64,000 nucleotides of DNA from Macrostomum hystrix (taxonomy: Eukaryota; Platyhelminthes; Macrostomidae): positions 20,372,001 to 20,436,000 of the forward strand of contig CATNEN010000038.1 of the NCBI GenBank assembly GCA_950097015.1, in the 5' to 3' direction. The notes below the pieces were generated by a model that saw only the letters and a program-made list of their open reading frames with translations, was not told the DNA's origin and ran no database searches. Shown here piece by piece: positions 37,901 through 50,700 of the stretch (the stretch's first letter is position 1; each line of letters starts with the position of its first letter). Made by a program: the position numbers and the translations under genes.

Positions 37901-38791
37901 TCTTGTACAGTGTTCGGGTTGTACTTTTATCTCGCTGATTGTTTAGCTCCTATTTTGAATTCTTCACGAGACTTGGGGTTTTAGTTTTATATTTCTTTGA
38001 GTAATCGGGTTGCACTTTTAACTAGTCTCCAATTCTTCTGGTTGTACTTTTATTTCCCGTGAAAATGGTTACGTTGTTTTTTCCTTTTTTGCTTTTGTTT
38101 TATACTTTTCATTGTGTGCACTTATTATATTATATTTTAGGTGTTGCAAATTGAACGAGAACTGCAATTTCTGTCCGATTCCGGTTTCAACAATAACATC
38201 GCCGCCTCCGCCGCCGCCAACGCCTCAACCGGCTTGGCGGACAACAACAACGGCGCACCAGTTAGTAACGATGGCAGCCCGGCTGTTTCCATGGCAACAA
38301 CAAATCCGTCGCCGGCAATATTGCGACGTCAAAACTCTACAGGTAGCAGCGGCAGCGGCGCCGCCCCCGCCTCCTCTTCGTCCTCAAATTCAAGCTTGGA
38401 GCATCAGCGCCACGTTGCCTTCCTACAGAGCGAAGTGGTGCGATACAAGACTTATGCTCGCCTGCTGGAACTCATGGCCGCCGCATCGGCCGATTTGCAT
38501 CAGCAATACCAGCAGCATCACCAGTTGCAACAATTGCAACTGCAACAATACCAACTGCAACAGCTGCAATTGCAGCAGAATCAAATGCATCAATTGTTAC
38601 CATTGAAGTCGCCGCAGTCGCCGCTATTTGAAGACGCCGTAACTACGCCCACATCCGCTGCGACATCCGAGTTGCTAGTCGAATCGCCGACATTTGGCAA
38701 CAGCGGAGCTTTCCGACCACCGCCGCCGCCGACGCCGTCGACTGCAACGACAACTGGCCCAATCAGTGGTGATCTGTACGAGATTGTGTGA
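34919..38791 (+). CDS. PSD: PH and SEC7 domain protein, EFA6-type Arf exchange factor
   Basis: Expected to be a guanine-nucleotide exchange factor for Arf6 at the plasma membrane. Four coding exons: 34919-35227, 35556-36080, 36758-37741, 38141-38791, all phase 0, 822 aa. Residues 1-200 are acidic and disordered. The Sec7 domain lies at about 206-360 (RLARRLYLLEGFKFTDVAKHL, NFDFSDDTLDAALRKFL, LLHFAKSYLRCNP, DLHGMAGQRMTSQQFI). A Gln-rich spacer follows, then a PH domain at about 446-563 (GYLARKQV to DDLADWVAAVNR, with an Ala-rich insert), then a coiled coil across the exon 3/4 join and a Gln/Leu-rich tail. Two unusual residues sit at the core of Sec7: Asp274 replaces the catalytic 'glutamic finger' (LLGD, not LxGE), and Lys replaces Thr in the NTDLH motif (NKDLH). 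The start is the first ATG after an in-frame stop. The symbol is for the family, not a specific paralogue. Confidence 0.9.
36085..36652. repeat. 23-bp tandem array (about 24 copies, PSD intron 2)
   Basis: The unit contains cacctgttatcttctgcttc followed by att. It begins within ten bases of the donor site at 36081 and is very homogeneous, with only a few changes (cccctg, a one-base deletion at about 36270). It is probably young. Confidence 0.93.
37840..38070. repeat. Loose repeat of a gggttgtacttttat motif (PSD intron 3)
   Basis: About five imperfect copies of tcgggttgtacttttat spaced roughly 45 bases apart with variable filler. Confidence 0.65.
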
Positions 38792-38829
38792 TCTAATCTA
38801 GCTTTAGTGTTTCTGTGTTAATTAGATTA

Positions 38830-41719
38830 AATCAGTTAACAGTAGAAAGTAGTAATACCCGCTGCCTACTTGACAATAGCTCCGGCGTCGACGAGAGTCG
38901 TTGAATATCTCGACGATGTCAATGTTGTGATTCTGGAAGTTGTTTCATCGGATAGAGCGGCAAATTGTAAATATTTGTTTGCAGCGCAACTTGTTGAATA
39001 TTTTAGGAGAAAAAGAAAATTGTGGGTTTTTGAAATACTCCCGTGAAATACTTTCTGGTATCTGTCATCAATCTCCACAGAAAATGTTAAACTATTGACA
39101 CAACTAAAATAAAACATTTCTGCAATTCTATTTTAACTGTTTAATCTAGTCTCCAAGTTGTAAATTGCTTATAAAACAGTTAATCACTAGTATTTAGGCA
39201 GTGTCAGTTAAATGTTGATTGTCAGTGACCTCGACCAATCATCGGAATCCCAGTGTGTTTTGCCGTTTTTTAATTATATACAACTTTTTGCTAACTTTTA
39301 TCTACTGAAGCAACTGTTATATTACTACTATTATAACTATGGTTATAATAAACATGGTCGTTTATTCACCAACCCCGTGTCATAGAAAGGTCTATGAATT
39401 GGTTAATTAACTGTTGTATCTTTTTTGTAGTAGCAAAACTAAATGAGTTAATTTTTCCTCATTTTATCATATATTTTCTTTTATAATTGCTTGTCTGTCT
39501 ATGATTTTTTCGATTTGCTGTGTCTGCTGTTGTTGTTACGCCATTTAGGTGCTATAACAATAACAATATACTAAAATTATGTGAGAAAAAACTAATTTAC
39601 TCGCTCTGTAAGTGATTCATTGATAGTGAGTAAGTGAATGATCGTTCATTTTGTTTCCCAGGGATAACTGTTTTTTAATCAGTGCATCTACTGAAGTAAG
39701 TAATTTTTTGTTTAAAATCGATTATTAATTAATTAACCGCATAAAATTGTTTCTGTCACTGAAATAGACAATCACACTATAATACTTGGCTATATTGTGT
39801 CTGTCTATTTTTGTTTAATGGCGTGTCAATTGTCATCATCAGTATCTACTGGGAAAGTCATCTGAAACCATACTTACCTCAGCCAGTTTTTTTAATCGTC
39901 TGCTGTTGCGAGTAATATCTGTATGATAATTAATGCCACTAATCTGTAAGAGTTATGTACATATCTAAAGTAGTTGATAAAAAAATAATCAAGCTTTGTT
40001 TGCGTTTTTAGTTTTACAAATTGGTTTTATAATTAGAAACTTTTTTTAAATTGTTGTGTTTATTACATGGCTTGCGCAAATGTATAATTTTTTTTAATTA
40101 ACAGTTGTGTCTAATTAATCGGATAAGTGACAGATATCGTAGCCAACATAGATTGCTATTATATTTAAGAAGTAGAAAAAATAAGTCACCTCAGAATTAG
40201 TTCACACACTTCACTTTCGTGCTAAACTTTACTTTAATACAACAATTTTTTAAAGCAATACGATTGTATTTTACTGCACTACTACTGCTACTTAACGGCT
40301 CGGCTAAGTAGCATGAAACGAACAAACATGAATTTTGTTCCTTTTTCGTATCAGCCTTGTTTGTTTTGCCTTCACTTCCGTGTCTGAATTGTGTTCGTTC
40401 TCGCTGTACTCTCTCTCTAGTTTTTGCTACCAAAATTTTCGCTGCCTAGCTACGGAAGTATTCTAATCGTGTGCAGTGCGCTTCTGAAGAAAATTTGTGG
40501 ATTTGTATTCCTAACTCGATTGTGTCTCTATGTTTCTATGGTTACTTCATGCAGTTGCGATTTCGTTTTAGTTATACAATATCGCCTGCGTTTTTTAAAT
40601 TAAATTCCCGTGTTTCCGTTGGATGCACATTTCTCCTAGTCGTTTATTACTTGGATCCACATTAAGAACAGAGATGTAGAAATCACTGTTGAGATGATAT
40701 CCTAAGCCTCTTTCCGAGTTTTAATTGTCCTATCAAAAAGTTAATTTTGCTCCGCCAATGCAAGTCTCAGTGCTTTTTTATCGAAGGCGATTTTCTACGG
40801 TGTTAAAATTTTTAGCATCATACACGCCCCTTGTGGGTACTTCGCCCCTTGTGGGTACTTCAAAATATACATTTATTACATAAATGCTTAGTAAAGTATA
40901 TCCACTCGTTTGCATGGTTTCCCACGCAGCATCTCAATTTCTAACACAATCGTTCCTCTTAAAGTAAATTATTGTTGTTTTCTCTTTTCTTCGTTAGTCA
41001 ACTCTGCCGGTAAACGGGCAAGAAGTGAAAAACAGTTTTGCAAAAATACGATTATTCAGACTAGATTTTAGAAAAAGTTATAAACTACTTATGAACTAGA
41101 TGTATCGAATATTAGTTTTTTAATTCCGAAGCAAATCTATTCGTACAGCACAACCGCGTTAGGGAGTGCTAAATAGTGCTGAATAGTGTCTTAAGCAGCA
41201 AAATGTATAATGTAAGACATATAGATGTCGACCTTTGTTAAGAAGGGTAAAGTATTTTTATTATGCATAAGAAAATATCACTACAACCTTTAGAGACAGT
41301 ATAAAAAACTCTTTAAAATTATTTGTTTAAGTCAATAGAAGCGTTACTTTTACAGTTTGACTTTTCTTATTTAGACAATTTCTGAGTTTAGAGAGTCACT
41401 CATTGTATTGTATAGAAATCGTATGTTTCGTCTTTCTCTTTAGTATGCAGTGTGAAAGTATATTGAAGACTGTCTTTTGAAGACTCTTTGCATTTTTGTA
41501 TTCTTTAATAGAATTACGATAGCTTGCGGAAGTATATTATAAGTAAATAATTTATATTATAAGGTTTTTTGAATCGCTGCAAAATATTTAAAATTTAAAA
41601 CATTTTACAGTTACAAGTTTTGTTACTGAAATTAACTTACTTAAGATATATAATTATGCTAAACTTAGCAAAAGTAACAAATTAGTTATAATGTGTATTA
41701 CTGACAATCATGCCTAGCA
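38830..41719. other. Intergenic region between PSD and BRSK
   Basis: AT-rich single-copy sequence with no supported gene. A 19-bp direct duplication, cgccccttgtgggtacttc, occurs at about 40823-40861. Contains the PSD polyadenylation signal and presumably the BRSK promoter. Confidence 0.3.
39108..39113 (+). terminator. AATAAA polyadenylation signal, probable for PSD
   Basis: Canonical hexamer about 317 bases after the PSD stop codon. Confidence 0.45.
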
Positions 41720-44700
41720 ATGAAGGACACTGTCATTGGCAACAGCAGCAATGGTAAAATTGCCAACAAGATGGTTTCTAATCACACACCCAAGGAAGAC
41801 CTGTACATTGGACCTTATCGATTGGAGAAGACCTTGGGAAAGGGTCAAACAGGTAAATGGGATTGTAGAATATTTTGACCATTATATAACTACATTGCAG
41901 TTTATTTTCTTTCATTGGTACATGTTAAATGTTTCTGAATCTGAATCAGTAAAAATGTTACTAAAAAAGTAAAAAACAATACATAGCTTTAGTGTTTATA
42001 GCTAGGGTATATAAAATGAAATCATTGTTTGCTACAAGTACTAAATGGGTATTTATATGAAAATGTTTTTATGCCTGAATTTTTATAAGTCTTTGCTACT
42101 AAGTAAGTGGAGTACATTAGTAGCATAGCATTTTTGTAGCTGGTTTAATTTATATCTATTTGTAGAAGTCCATTCAAATCATCAGCCACTGAATCTTTTG
42201 TATATTGCAGGTTGTTATTGCCAGCTAGCTATTTTGAATTATAAATTTAATAAAACAATTTTTGAATAGTTGCACAATTTGTAAATACTTTTCATCCTTT
42301 AGTGAATTAGTCATGTGAGTTGATTGCTCATTTTATGGACTCGTGCTAGAGTATAAATCCTAAATCCTACTTTAGTCCTACTTTAGTGCAATACAAAATG
42401 TATATATCACAATGGCTAAGCTTAGTGACTAGCCATATTTTTCTACAACTACAGCCCTATACTTTACTTTATAATATGGGTTTCAAAACTATAACTAATA
42501 GTTTTGAAGTAATTAAAGTGGACACATCTCTGGAGTAGTAATAGGTATACTTAGATATTAGAATAGGTAAGGAATAGGTATATCCAAGTAAGCTTGATAG
42601 CAATGGGAAGCCTCCTGGTTTTATGTTCTTTAGTTAAACTGCTTGGCTGACTAGTTATAAAGACTACCTATAAAATAATTAAATAATATAAAATATTTTA
42701 GGTTCAGATTTTTAAATCATTTTGTTAAAATTTTTGCAAATACACTGTCAATGTACCTTTCTTTTTTGCTAGCTTGGCACATTTATACAAGTTGTGTTAA
42801 TATGTAGGTTTTTAAAGCAGAACAGACTCAAACAAAGGTATGGAAAGAAAACACTTAGCATAGGACAAAACATTAAAGAATAATTAGTAACTTTTAATTG
42901 AAAATCATTTTTTCTTCTATAAAACTAGCAATTAAACTTATAATTGTATAGGTTTAATCAAGGTTTAATTACAATTCAGATTAAAACATAAAATAAAGCA
43001 GTTTTAACAATTTTTGCAATTGAATAAAGAAATATAGTTTAACTAACTAACTTAAAGAATAATCTAGCTATGAGATTCTGCTAGTTAGGAATAATAAAAT
43101 ATTTACATTTCTCTAATCAACAAATTGTTCTCAACCCACAATGAATAAAAACAGGCCTAGTTAAGCTAGGTGTGCACTGCATCTCTAGCCGAAAAGTCGC
43201 CATCAAGATTGTCAACAGAGAGAAGCTGTCCGAGAGTGTGCTGCAAAAGGTGGAACGCGAGATTGCCATCATGAAGCTGATTGAGCATCCAAATGTTCTC
43301 GGCTTGTTTGATGTGTACGACAATAAGAAGTTCCTGTAAGTTTATTAATGCGCTGAAATATAAACACTTGGATTTTAAAATGACTCAATAATTCTTGAAC
43401 AAGAGAAGAATACAAGAGAGTCCTTTAATGTAGGATTATGTTTATTGCATTTGGGATTATGGTAATTGGATTCGGGATTATAATCATTGAATTTGTGATT
43501 ATGGTAATTGGATTCGGGATTAAGATCCATGGGTTTGGGATTAGGATCCATGGGTTTGGGAATAGGATCCATGGGTTTGGGATTAGGAATCATGGGTTTA
43601 GGATTAATATCATTGGATTTTGGAATAAGATCCATGGATATTAGAGTAGGATCTATAGATTTAAGATAATCATCCTTATATAGGATAAGGATCTTGGTAT
43701 TTGGGATTAAAATCAATCGATTTTGGGATTAGAATACATGGATTTGAGATAAAAGAAACCTTGGATATTGAATAAGGATCTTTTGATTATAGATAATTAG
43801 ATTTAGTAATTTAAGATTTTTTATTGGGAATAATACACTTTTGATTAGGATCGTGCAATTAAATAAATTGGATTATAGGTATGCGAATAAGGGATTTTTG
43901 TATTTAAAAAATATGGTTAGTATCAGTTTAGGATAAAGATGTAAAATGCAGGCTTTAGGTTTTATCCTTGGATTTATGATAAGGATACCTATGATTTAGG
44001 ATTAAGCTTTTTCCAAACATAGAATTAAGACACTTATCTATTACAATTGCTTGCCTGCACACTCCCACAGCTACCTGATCCTTGAGCACGTGTCTGGCGG
44101 AGAGCTATTCGATTATCTTGTTAGAAAAGGCCGCCTGACGCCAAAGGAGGCGCGAAGATTCTTTAAGCAGATCATCTCGGCGCTGGACTTCTGTCACAAG
44201 CACTGCATCTGGTGAGAGGATAGTTTTGGCGAAATCACTAGGCTACAACCTGCCTATATTAAGATGCGACTCAATGAGACTAGACTCGATTGATCACTTT
44301 GCAATTTTAGTCATCGCGATTTAAAGCCTGAAAATCTACTATTAGACGAAAGGCACAATATTCGCGTAGCCGACTTCGGCATGGCCTCGCTGCAGCCGGA
44401 GGGTTCCATGCTGGAAACTAGCTGCGGGTAAGTTGCCTGCCGTACTGGAAATAGGTCATTGTGTATTTTGAGCTAGGTCATTGTGTATTGGATCTAGGTC
44501 ATTGTGTATCTTGACCAAGTTCATTATTTATTTTGAGCAGGGTCATTGTATTGTGAGCTAGGTCTTTGTACGAGTATTATGAGCTTTGTCATTGTGTATT
44601 TTGAGCTAGTTCATTGTGTATTGTACCTAGGTCAGGGGTCGGTGGCAGAGCGGTTAACACGTTTGCCTCTCGCACCACGATCCCTTAGTTCGATTCCACG

Positions 44701-47700
44701 GCGAGGCCACATTTATTTGAGGCGCAGCCGCGGAGAGAAGGCTTGGGGGCTTGTCGTGCAATTTACACCCTTGAGGGCCAAGGCACAGTGAAATGTCACA
44801 GTGAAATGTACACTGCCTGACGACGAGAAAGTCAGAGCAGATGTACACACCTGTGTGAGCGTATGCCAGCGTACAGTATCTGTGTGTGAGTGTGTGCTCA
44901 GGAGTCAGCGAAATGGGCAGAATTGCCTCCTCGCTTGCTGCGGGTCTAGTGTCACTAAATGATGTGCCATTGCCTGCAGCCCTCCTGAAATTATTATTAT
45001 TATTATTACTGTATCTGGGTCATTGTGTATTGGATCTAGGTCATTGTGTATTGGATCTAGGTCATTGTGTATCTTGACTAAGTTCATTATTTATTTTGAG
45101 CAGGGTCATTGTATTGTGAGCTAGATGATCGTGTATCATGAGCTAGGTCTTTGTACGAGTAATTATGAGCTTTGTCATTGTGTATTGTGAGCTAGGTCAT
45201 TGTGTATTGTGAGCTAGGTCATTGTGTATTGTTAGCTAGGTCATTGTGTATTGTGAGCTAGGTCATTGTGTATTGTGAGCTAGGTCATTGTGTATTGTGA
45301 GCTAGGTCATTGTGTATTGTGAGCTAGGTCATTGTGTATTGTGAGCTAGGTCATTGTGTATTGTTAGCTAGGTCATTGTGTATTGTGAGCTAGGTCATTG
45401 TGTATTGTGAGCTAGGTCATTGTGTATTGTGAGCTAGGTCATTGTGTATTGTGAGCTAGGTCATTGTGTATTGTGAGCTAGGTCATTGTGTATTGTTAGC
45501 TAGGTCATTGTGTATTGTGAGCTAGGTCATTGTGTATTGTATCTAGTAATCGATCTAGGTAATCGTGGCTAATAATATTTTATAATTTTTCCACCAGCTG
45601 ACAAGATATTCATTTACAAAAGTGCAGTATTTATATTTCTGTTTGTATTGATTGATTTATTATCGATCATGTTATTCGATTCCAGTTCACCGCACTACGC
45701 TTGCCCAGAAGTTATCCGGGTAAAATAACTAAAATAGAAAGATAAATTTATTATTAGAAATATGTTAGTACTTTTAGCATGCGCTTGGTGTTTTTATTTC
45801 AGTAAAAGCCTTTCTTTAATGTTGTCTACGTTTATTTCTATGTTTTTATAATTCGTGACAAACATTTTGCCTAGCATCTTGTAGGAACCACTTCTGTCGC
45901 ATAAATCATGAGTTCAGAGTTATTTCAGTTGGCATGTTGCAGCTCATTGATTAGTAATAACTACAAGACATGAACCGGTTTGGCGTCTCTCAGTTAAATT
46001 ATTTAATTCATAGTTGTTTAAAAACGGTGGATAGTATAAGTTTTGTCTTGCGAAAATGTTTCACTTATTGTTTTTCAAATGAAACTAAAGCAGAAGCTTG
46101 TTGCCAAGTAGAATCGAAGCTAAAATCATAACTAGAATTGTAGCTAGAATCGCAGCTGGAGTCAAAGCTAGAATCGCAGCTAGTCTAAGCTTGAATCGCC
46201 GTTAGTCTAAGCTAGAATCGCAGCTAGTCTAAGCTAGAATCGCAGTTAGTCTAAGCTAGAATCGCAGCTAGTCTAAGCTAGAATCGGAGTTAGTCTAAGC
46301 TAGAATCGCAGCTAGTCTAAGCTAGAATCGCAGTTAGTCTAAGCTAGAATCGCAGCTAGTCTAAGCTAGAATCGCAGCTTGAGTCTAAGCTAGAATCGCA
46401 GCTAGTCTAAGCTAGAATCGCAGCTAGTGTAAGCTAGAACCGGAGTTAGTCTAAGCTAGAATCGCAGTTAGTCTAAGCTAGAATCGCAGCTAGTCTAAGC
46501 TAGAATCGCAGCTAGTCTAAGCTAGAATCGCAGCTTGAGTCTAAGCTAGAATCGCAGCTAGTCTAAGCTAGAATCGCAGCTAGTCTAAGCTAGAATCGCA
46601 GCTAGTGTAAGCTAGAACCGGAGTTAGTCTAAGCTAGAATCACAGTTAGTCTAAGCTAGAATCGCAGTTAGTCTAAGATAGAATTGTAGTTAGTCTAAGC
46701 TAGAATCGCAGCTAGTATAAGCTAGAATCGGAGTTAGTCTCAGCTAGAATCGCAGTTAGTCTAAGCTAGAATCGGAGTTAGTCTAAGATAGAATCGCAGC
46801 TAGTCTAAGCTAGAATCGGAGTTAGTCTAAGCTAGAATCGCAGCTAGTCTAAGCTAGAATCGGAGTTAGTCTAAGCTAGAATCGCAGCTAGTCTAAGCTA
46901 GAATCGCAGTTAGTCTAAGATAGAATCGGAGTTAGTGTAAGCTAGAATCGGAGTTAGTCTAAGATAGAATCGGAGTTAGTCTAAGATAGAATCGGAGTTT
47001 GTCTAAGATAGAATCGGAGTTAGTCTAAGCTAGAATCGCAGCTAGTCTAATCTAGAATCGCAGCTAGTCTAAGCTAGAATCGCAGCTAGTCTAAGCTAGA
47101 ATCGCAGCTAGTCTAAGCTAGAATCGGAGTTAGTCTAAGCTAGAATCGCAGCTAGTCTAATCTAGAATCGCAGCTAGTCTAAGCTAGAATCGCAGTTAGT
47201 CTAAGCTAGAATCGCAGCTAGTATAAGCTAGAATCGGAGTTAGTCTCAGCTAGAATCGCAGTTAGTCTAAGCTAGAATCGCAGCTAGTCTAAGCTAGAAT
47301 CGCAGCTAGTCTAAGCTAGAATCGCAGTTAGTCTAAGCTAGAATCGCAGCTAGTATAAGCTAGAATCGGAGTTAGTCTCAGCTAGAATCGCAGTTAGTCT
47401 AAGCTAGAATCGCAGCTAGTATAAGATAGAATCGGAGTTAGTCTAATCTAGAATCGCAGCTAGTCTAATCTAGAATCGCAGCTAGTATAAGATAGAATCG
47501 GAGTTAGTCTAATCTAGAATCGCAGCTAGTCTAATCTAGAATCGCAGCTAGTCTCAGCTAGAAACGCAGTAAAAGTTTTAGTAGGTTAGGTTGTAAAAAT
47601 TCTTATAAAAAGATAGCCTGGACTAGATTTCGCAATTCTGCAAGCAGTTGTGAAAAATATAAAGCGCTGGCTTAAGTATACTGTACATATTCAGTTCTAG

Positions 47701-50700
47701 TATGATTTTAGTATGCGTTCTCCGTGTTTCGCAAGTTTTATTGGTTCCCGGCTTCGCTTTGAAGTTGCGCTTTTCGAAAAGATTAAAAAAGTTTTTTAGG
47801 AACTAGTTGGCAAATGTGATAAAACTTTCTTCAAACCTCTGCTATTAAATATTTGTAAGTTAGTCCATATCCTACCCGTTTCTTTCGTTTTATCTCACCT
47901 GTCAAGTCTTATCCCACTTGTCTGGTCTTATACAACCTGTATTGTCTTATTGATTTTGCACCACCTTACACCACTAAGTCATAAACCACCTATGTATATT
48001 AATCCCACCTATCTATATGAATCTCACCTATCTAGATTAATCCCCCCAATCTAGATTAATCCCACCTATCTAGATTAATCCCACCTATCTAGATTAATCC
48101 CACCTATCAAGATTAATCCCACCTATCTAGATTAATCCCACCTATCTAGATTAATCCCACATATCTATATTAATCCCACCTATCAAGATTAATCCCACCT
48201 ATCAAGATTAATCCCACCTATCAAGATAAATCCCACCCATCTAGATTAATCCCAACTGTCTAGATTAATCCCACCTGTCTAGATTAATCCCACCTGTCTA
48301 GATTAATCCCACCTATCTATATTAATCTCACCTATCTAGATTAATCCCACCTATCTAGATTAATCTCACCTATCTAGATTAATCCCACCTATCTAGATTA
48401 ATCTCACCTATCTAGATTAATCCCACCTATCGAGATTAATCCCACCTATCTAGATTAATCCCACCTATCTAGATTAATCCCACCTATCTACGAGGGGTGT
48501 CCCAGAAATAGCGGGAAAAATCGATGTACAGGCAAACTGGTGAAACATAGTTTATTGAAACTCACGTCACTGATAAATAAACATTCAGCAGTTCTAACGC
48601 TTTTTAAATTAAGTAAATATGTCAATTCATTAAAAAATTATGGCTAAAATTAGAACAAGGGGTAAGGGGTAGAGTTACACCAAGTCAAGGCCCAACCTAA
48701 GTTTGTCCTTAGACAAAATTTTTGCGACAGAAGAAAATGAGCAGAAGCATCAGTGAACAGAAGCAGAAAAAGGCAACAGACGAGCAGAGAAGCGTGAGCA
48801 CCAGAATCAAAATATGCAGAAGCTGACGCAAGAAATACCCGTGGCACCAACGACAGCAAGCACGATCGACATCGCGAATATCGACATTTTGTGCGCCTCG
48901 ACAAGACGCCGCTGTTGAGTTTGGATTTTTTTCATTTTCCCTTGTTCAATCGTTCAATGTTTAACGTTTCGTCCAAAGAAGGTCAGCGCCAGTTCGTGTA
49001 CTCCCAATGGAAATTGGGCAAGCGAGGCAGTGAAATTGTAAGCCAGCTGACTGAAATCTACGGAGTGAGTGCCATCTCGAAGAGTGCTGTCTATCGCTGG
49101 CTTGAAGAGTTCAGTCATGGGCGAACAGACGTTGCCGATGACACAGCCAACCGTGGCCGTCCGATCTCTCCATCAACAAAGGCACTGATTCAAATGGTGA
49201 AGGAAATCGTACAGGCAAATCCCCGTTTGACTGCAAGAGAGTTGGCGGATCGACTGGGAAGTCCAAAAACTTCAATTCATCGGATCTTGTCTGTGGATCT
49301 TGGTATGGTGAAACTGACGGCGAGATGGGTGCCCCGTTTGTTGACAGAAGAAATGAAAACTGTAAGAATGAAGTCCTGCAGGGAGAATCTTGAGCTGGTG
49401 CGTGATGCTGGTGGATGGGAGAGTTTCCGACCCTATCTGGTGACCGGCGATGAAACCTGGATACCGCACTTTGACCCTGAGACCAAGCAGGAAAGCAAGA
49501 TGTGGGCGTTGAAGGGTTCAGATCCACCTGTGAAGGCGAAGCGAGACCAGCACTGCAAGAAGATCATGCTGACCCTTTTCTTCGATCAAGAAGGTCCCCT
49601 GACCATCGACTTCCTTGAGCCTAACAGCACGGTTAACTCGGACCGGTACACGGAGACGCTGACTAAGCTGAAATCGGACATCCGCAACAAGCGCAGGACT
49701 GCGATGAAGCCTCACCTCCTGTTGCACGACAACGCTCGACCTCACACGGCCAAGAAAACGCTTGATCGTATCAACGAACTCAATTTTGATCTGCTTGCGC
49801 ACCCGCCCTACTCACCAGACTTGGCTCCTTGCGACTACGCAATTTTCCCTCAGTTAAAGAAGCACCTGCGGGGGCGCATCTTTGACCATCGCGACAACTT
49901 GGAAGGTGAAGTCAGGCGGGTTCTGCTGCACGAAATTCCGCGTCGAGCTTATGCAGATGCCATCAATGCGCTTCTCACGCGATGGACTAAGTGCTGCGAG
50001 CTAAGGGGGGACTTCGTCGAAAAGTCGTCAGTCGACGGCGATGGCGATGCTGCGTGACCGATTCCGCTGGCCTTGACTTGGTGTAACTCTACCCCCTACC
50101 CCTTGTTCTAATTTTAGCCATAACTTTTTAATGAATTGACATATTTACTTAATTTAAAAAGCGTTAGAATTGCTGAATGTTTATTTATCAGTGACGTGAG
50201 TTTCAATAAACTATGTTTCACCAGTTTGCCTGTACATCGATTTTTCCCGCTATTTCTGGGACACCCTACGTAGATTAATCCCATCTATCAAGATTAATCC
50301 CACCTATCTAGATTAATCACACCTATCTAGATTAATCACACCTGTCTAGATTTATCCCATCTATCAGTTTCATCCCATATGTGTAGTTTAATCTCACATG
50401 TCTAATTAAATTTTATCTGTGTTGTCTCATCTAATTCCTGAACTTACTAATAAATAATTTTCACATTCTAATATATAATAAATTGTGCACTTTTCTCTAA
50501 ACTCAACTGTAGAAACTACCCAGTGTCGTCTGAGTAAGTTGTCATAAGCTAAACTTAATTCCTTGCTCTACTGTCATATTCTAAGTCTTAATGAGCCTCT
50601 CTATCCTTTGCTAGGATATTTCTCCATTGATTTTGCCTGAACAATCCCAGAAACTGTCGAGTTGACGAGTTTCAGATCCGTAGTAAATAGATGAAACATC

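Noticed and set aside
44641-44720. Possible functional tRNA gene
   Set aside because: A and B boxes are present but the sequence does not fold as a full tRNA and continues into a SINE body with an att tail.
48650-48904. 84-codon minus-strand open frame
   Set aside because: Lies over the mariner inverted repeat and 5' untranslated part; antisense shadow.
48891-48956. Upstream extension of the mariner transposase
   Set aside because: Begins only at a GTG; the family's usual N-terminus starts at ATG 48957.
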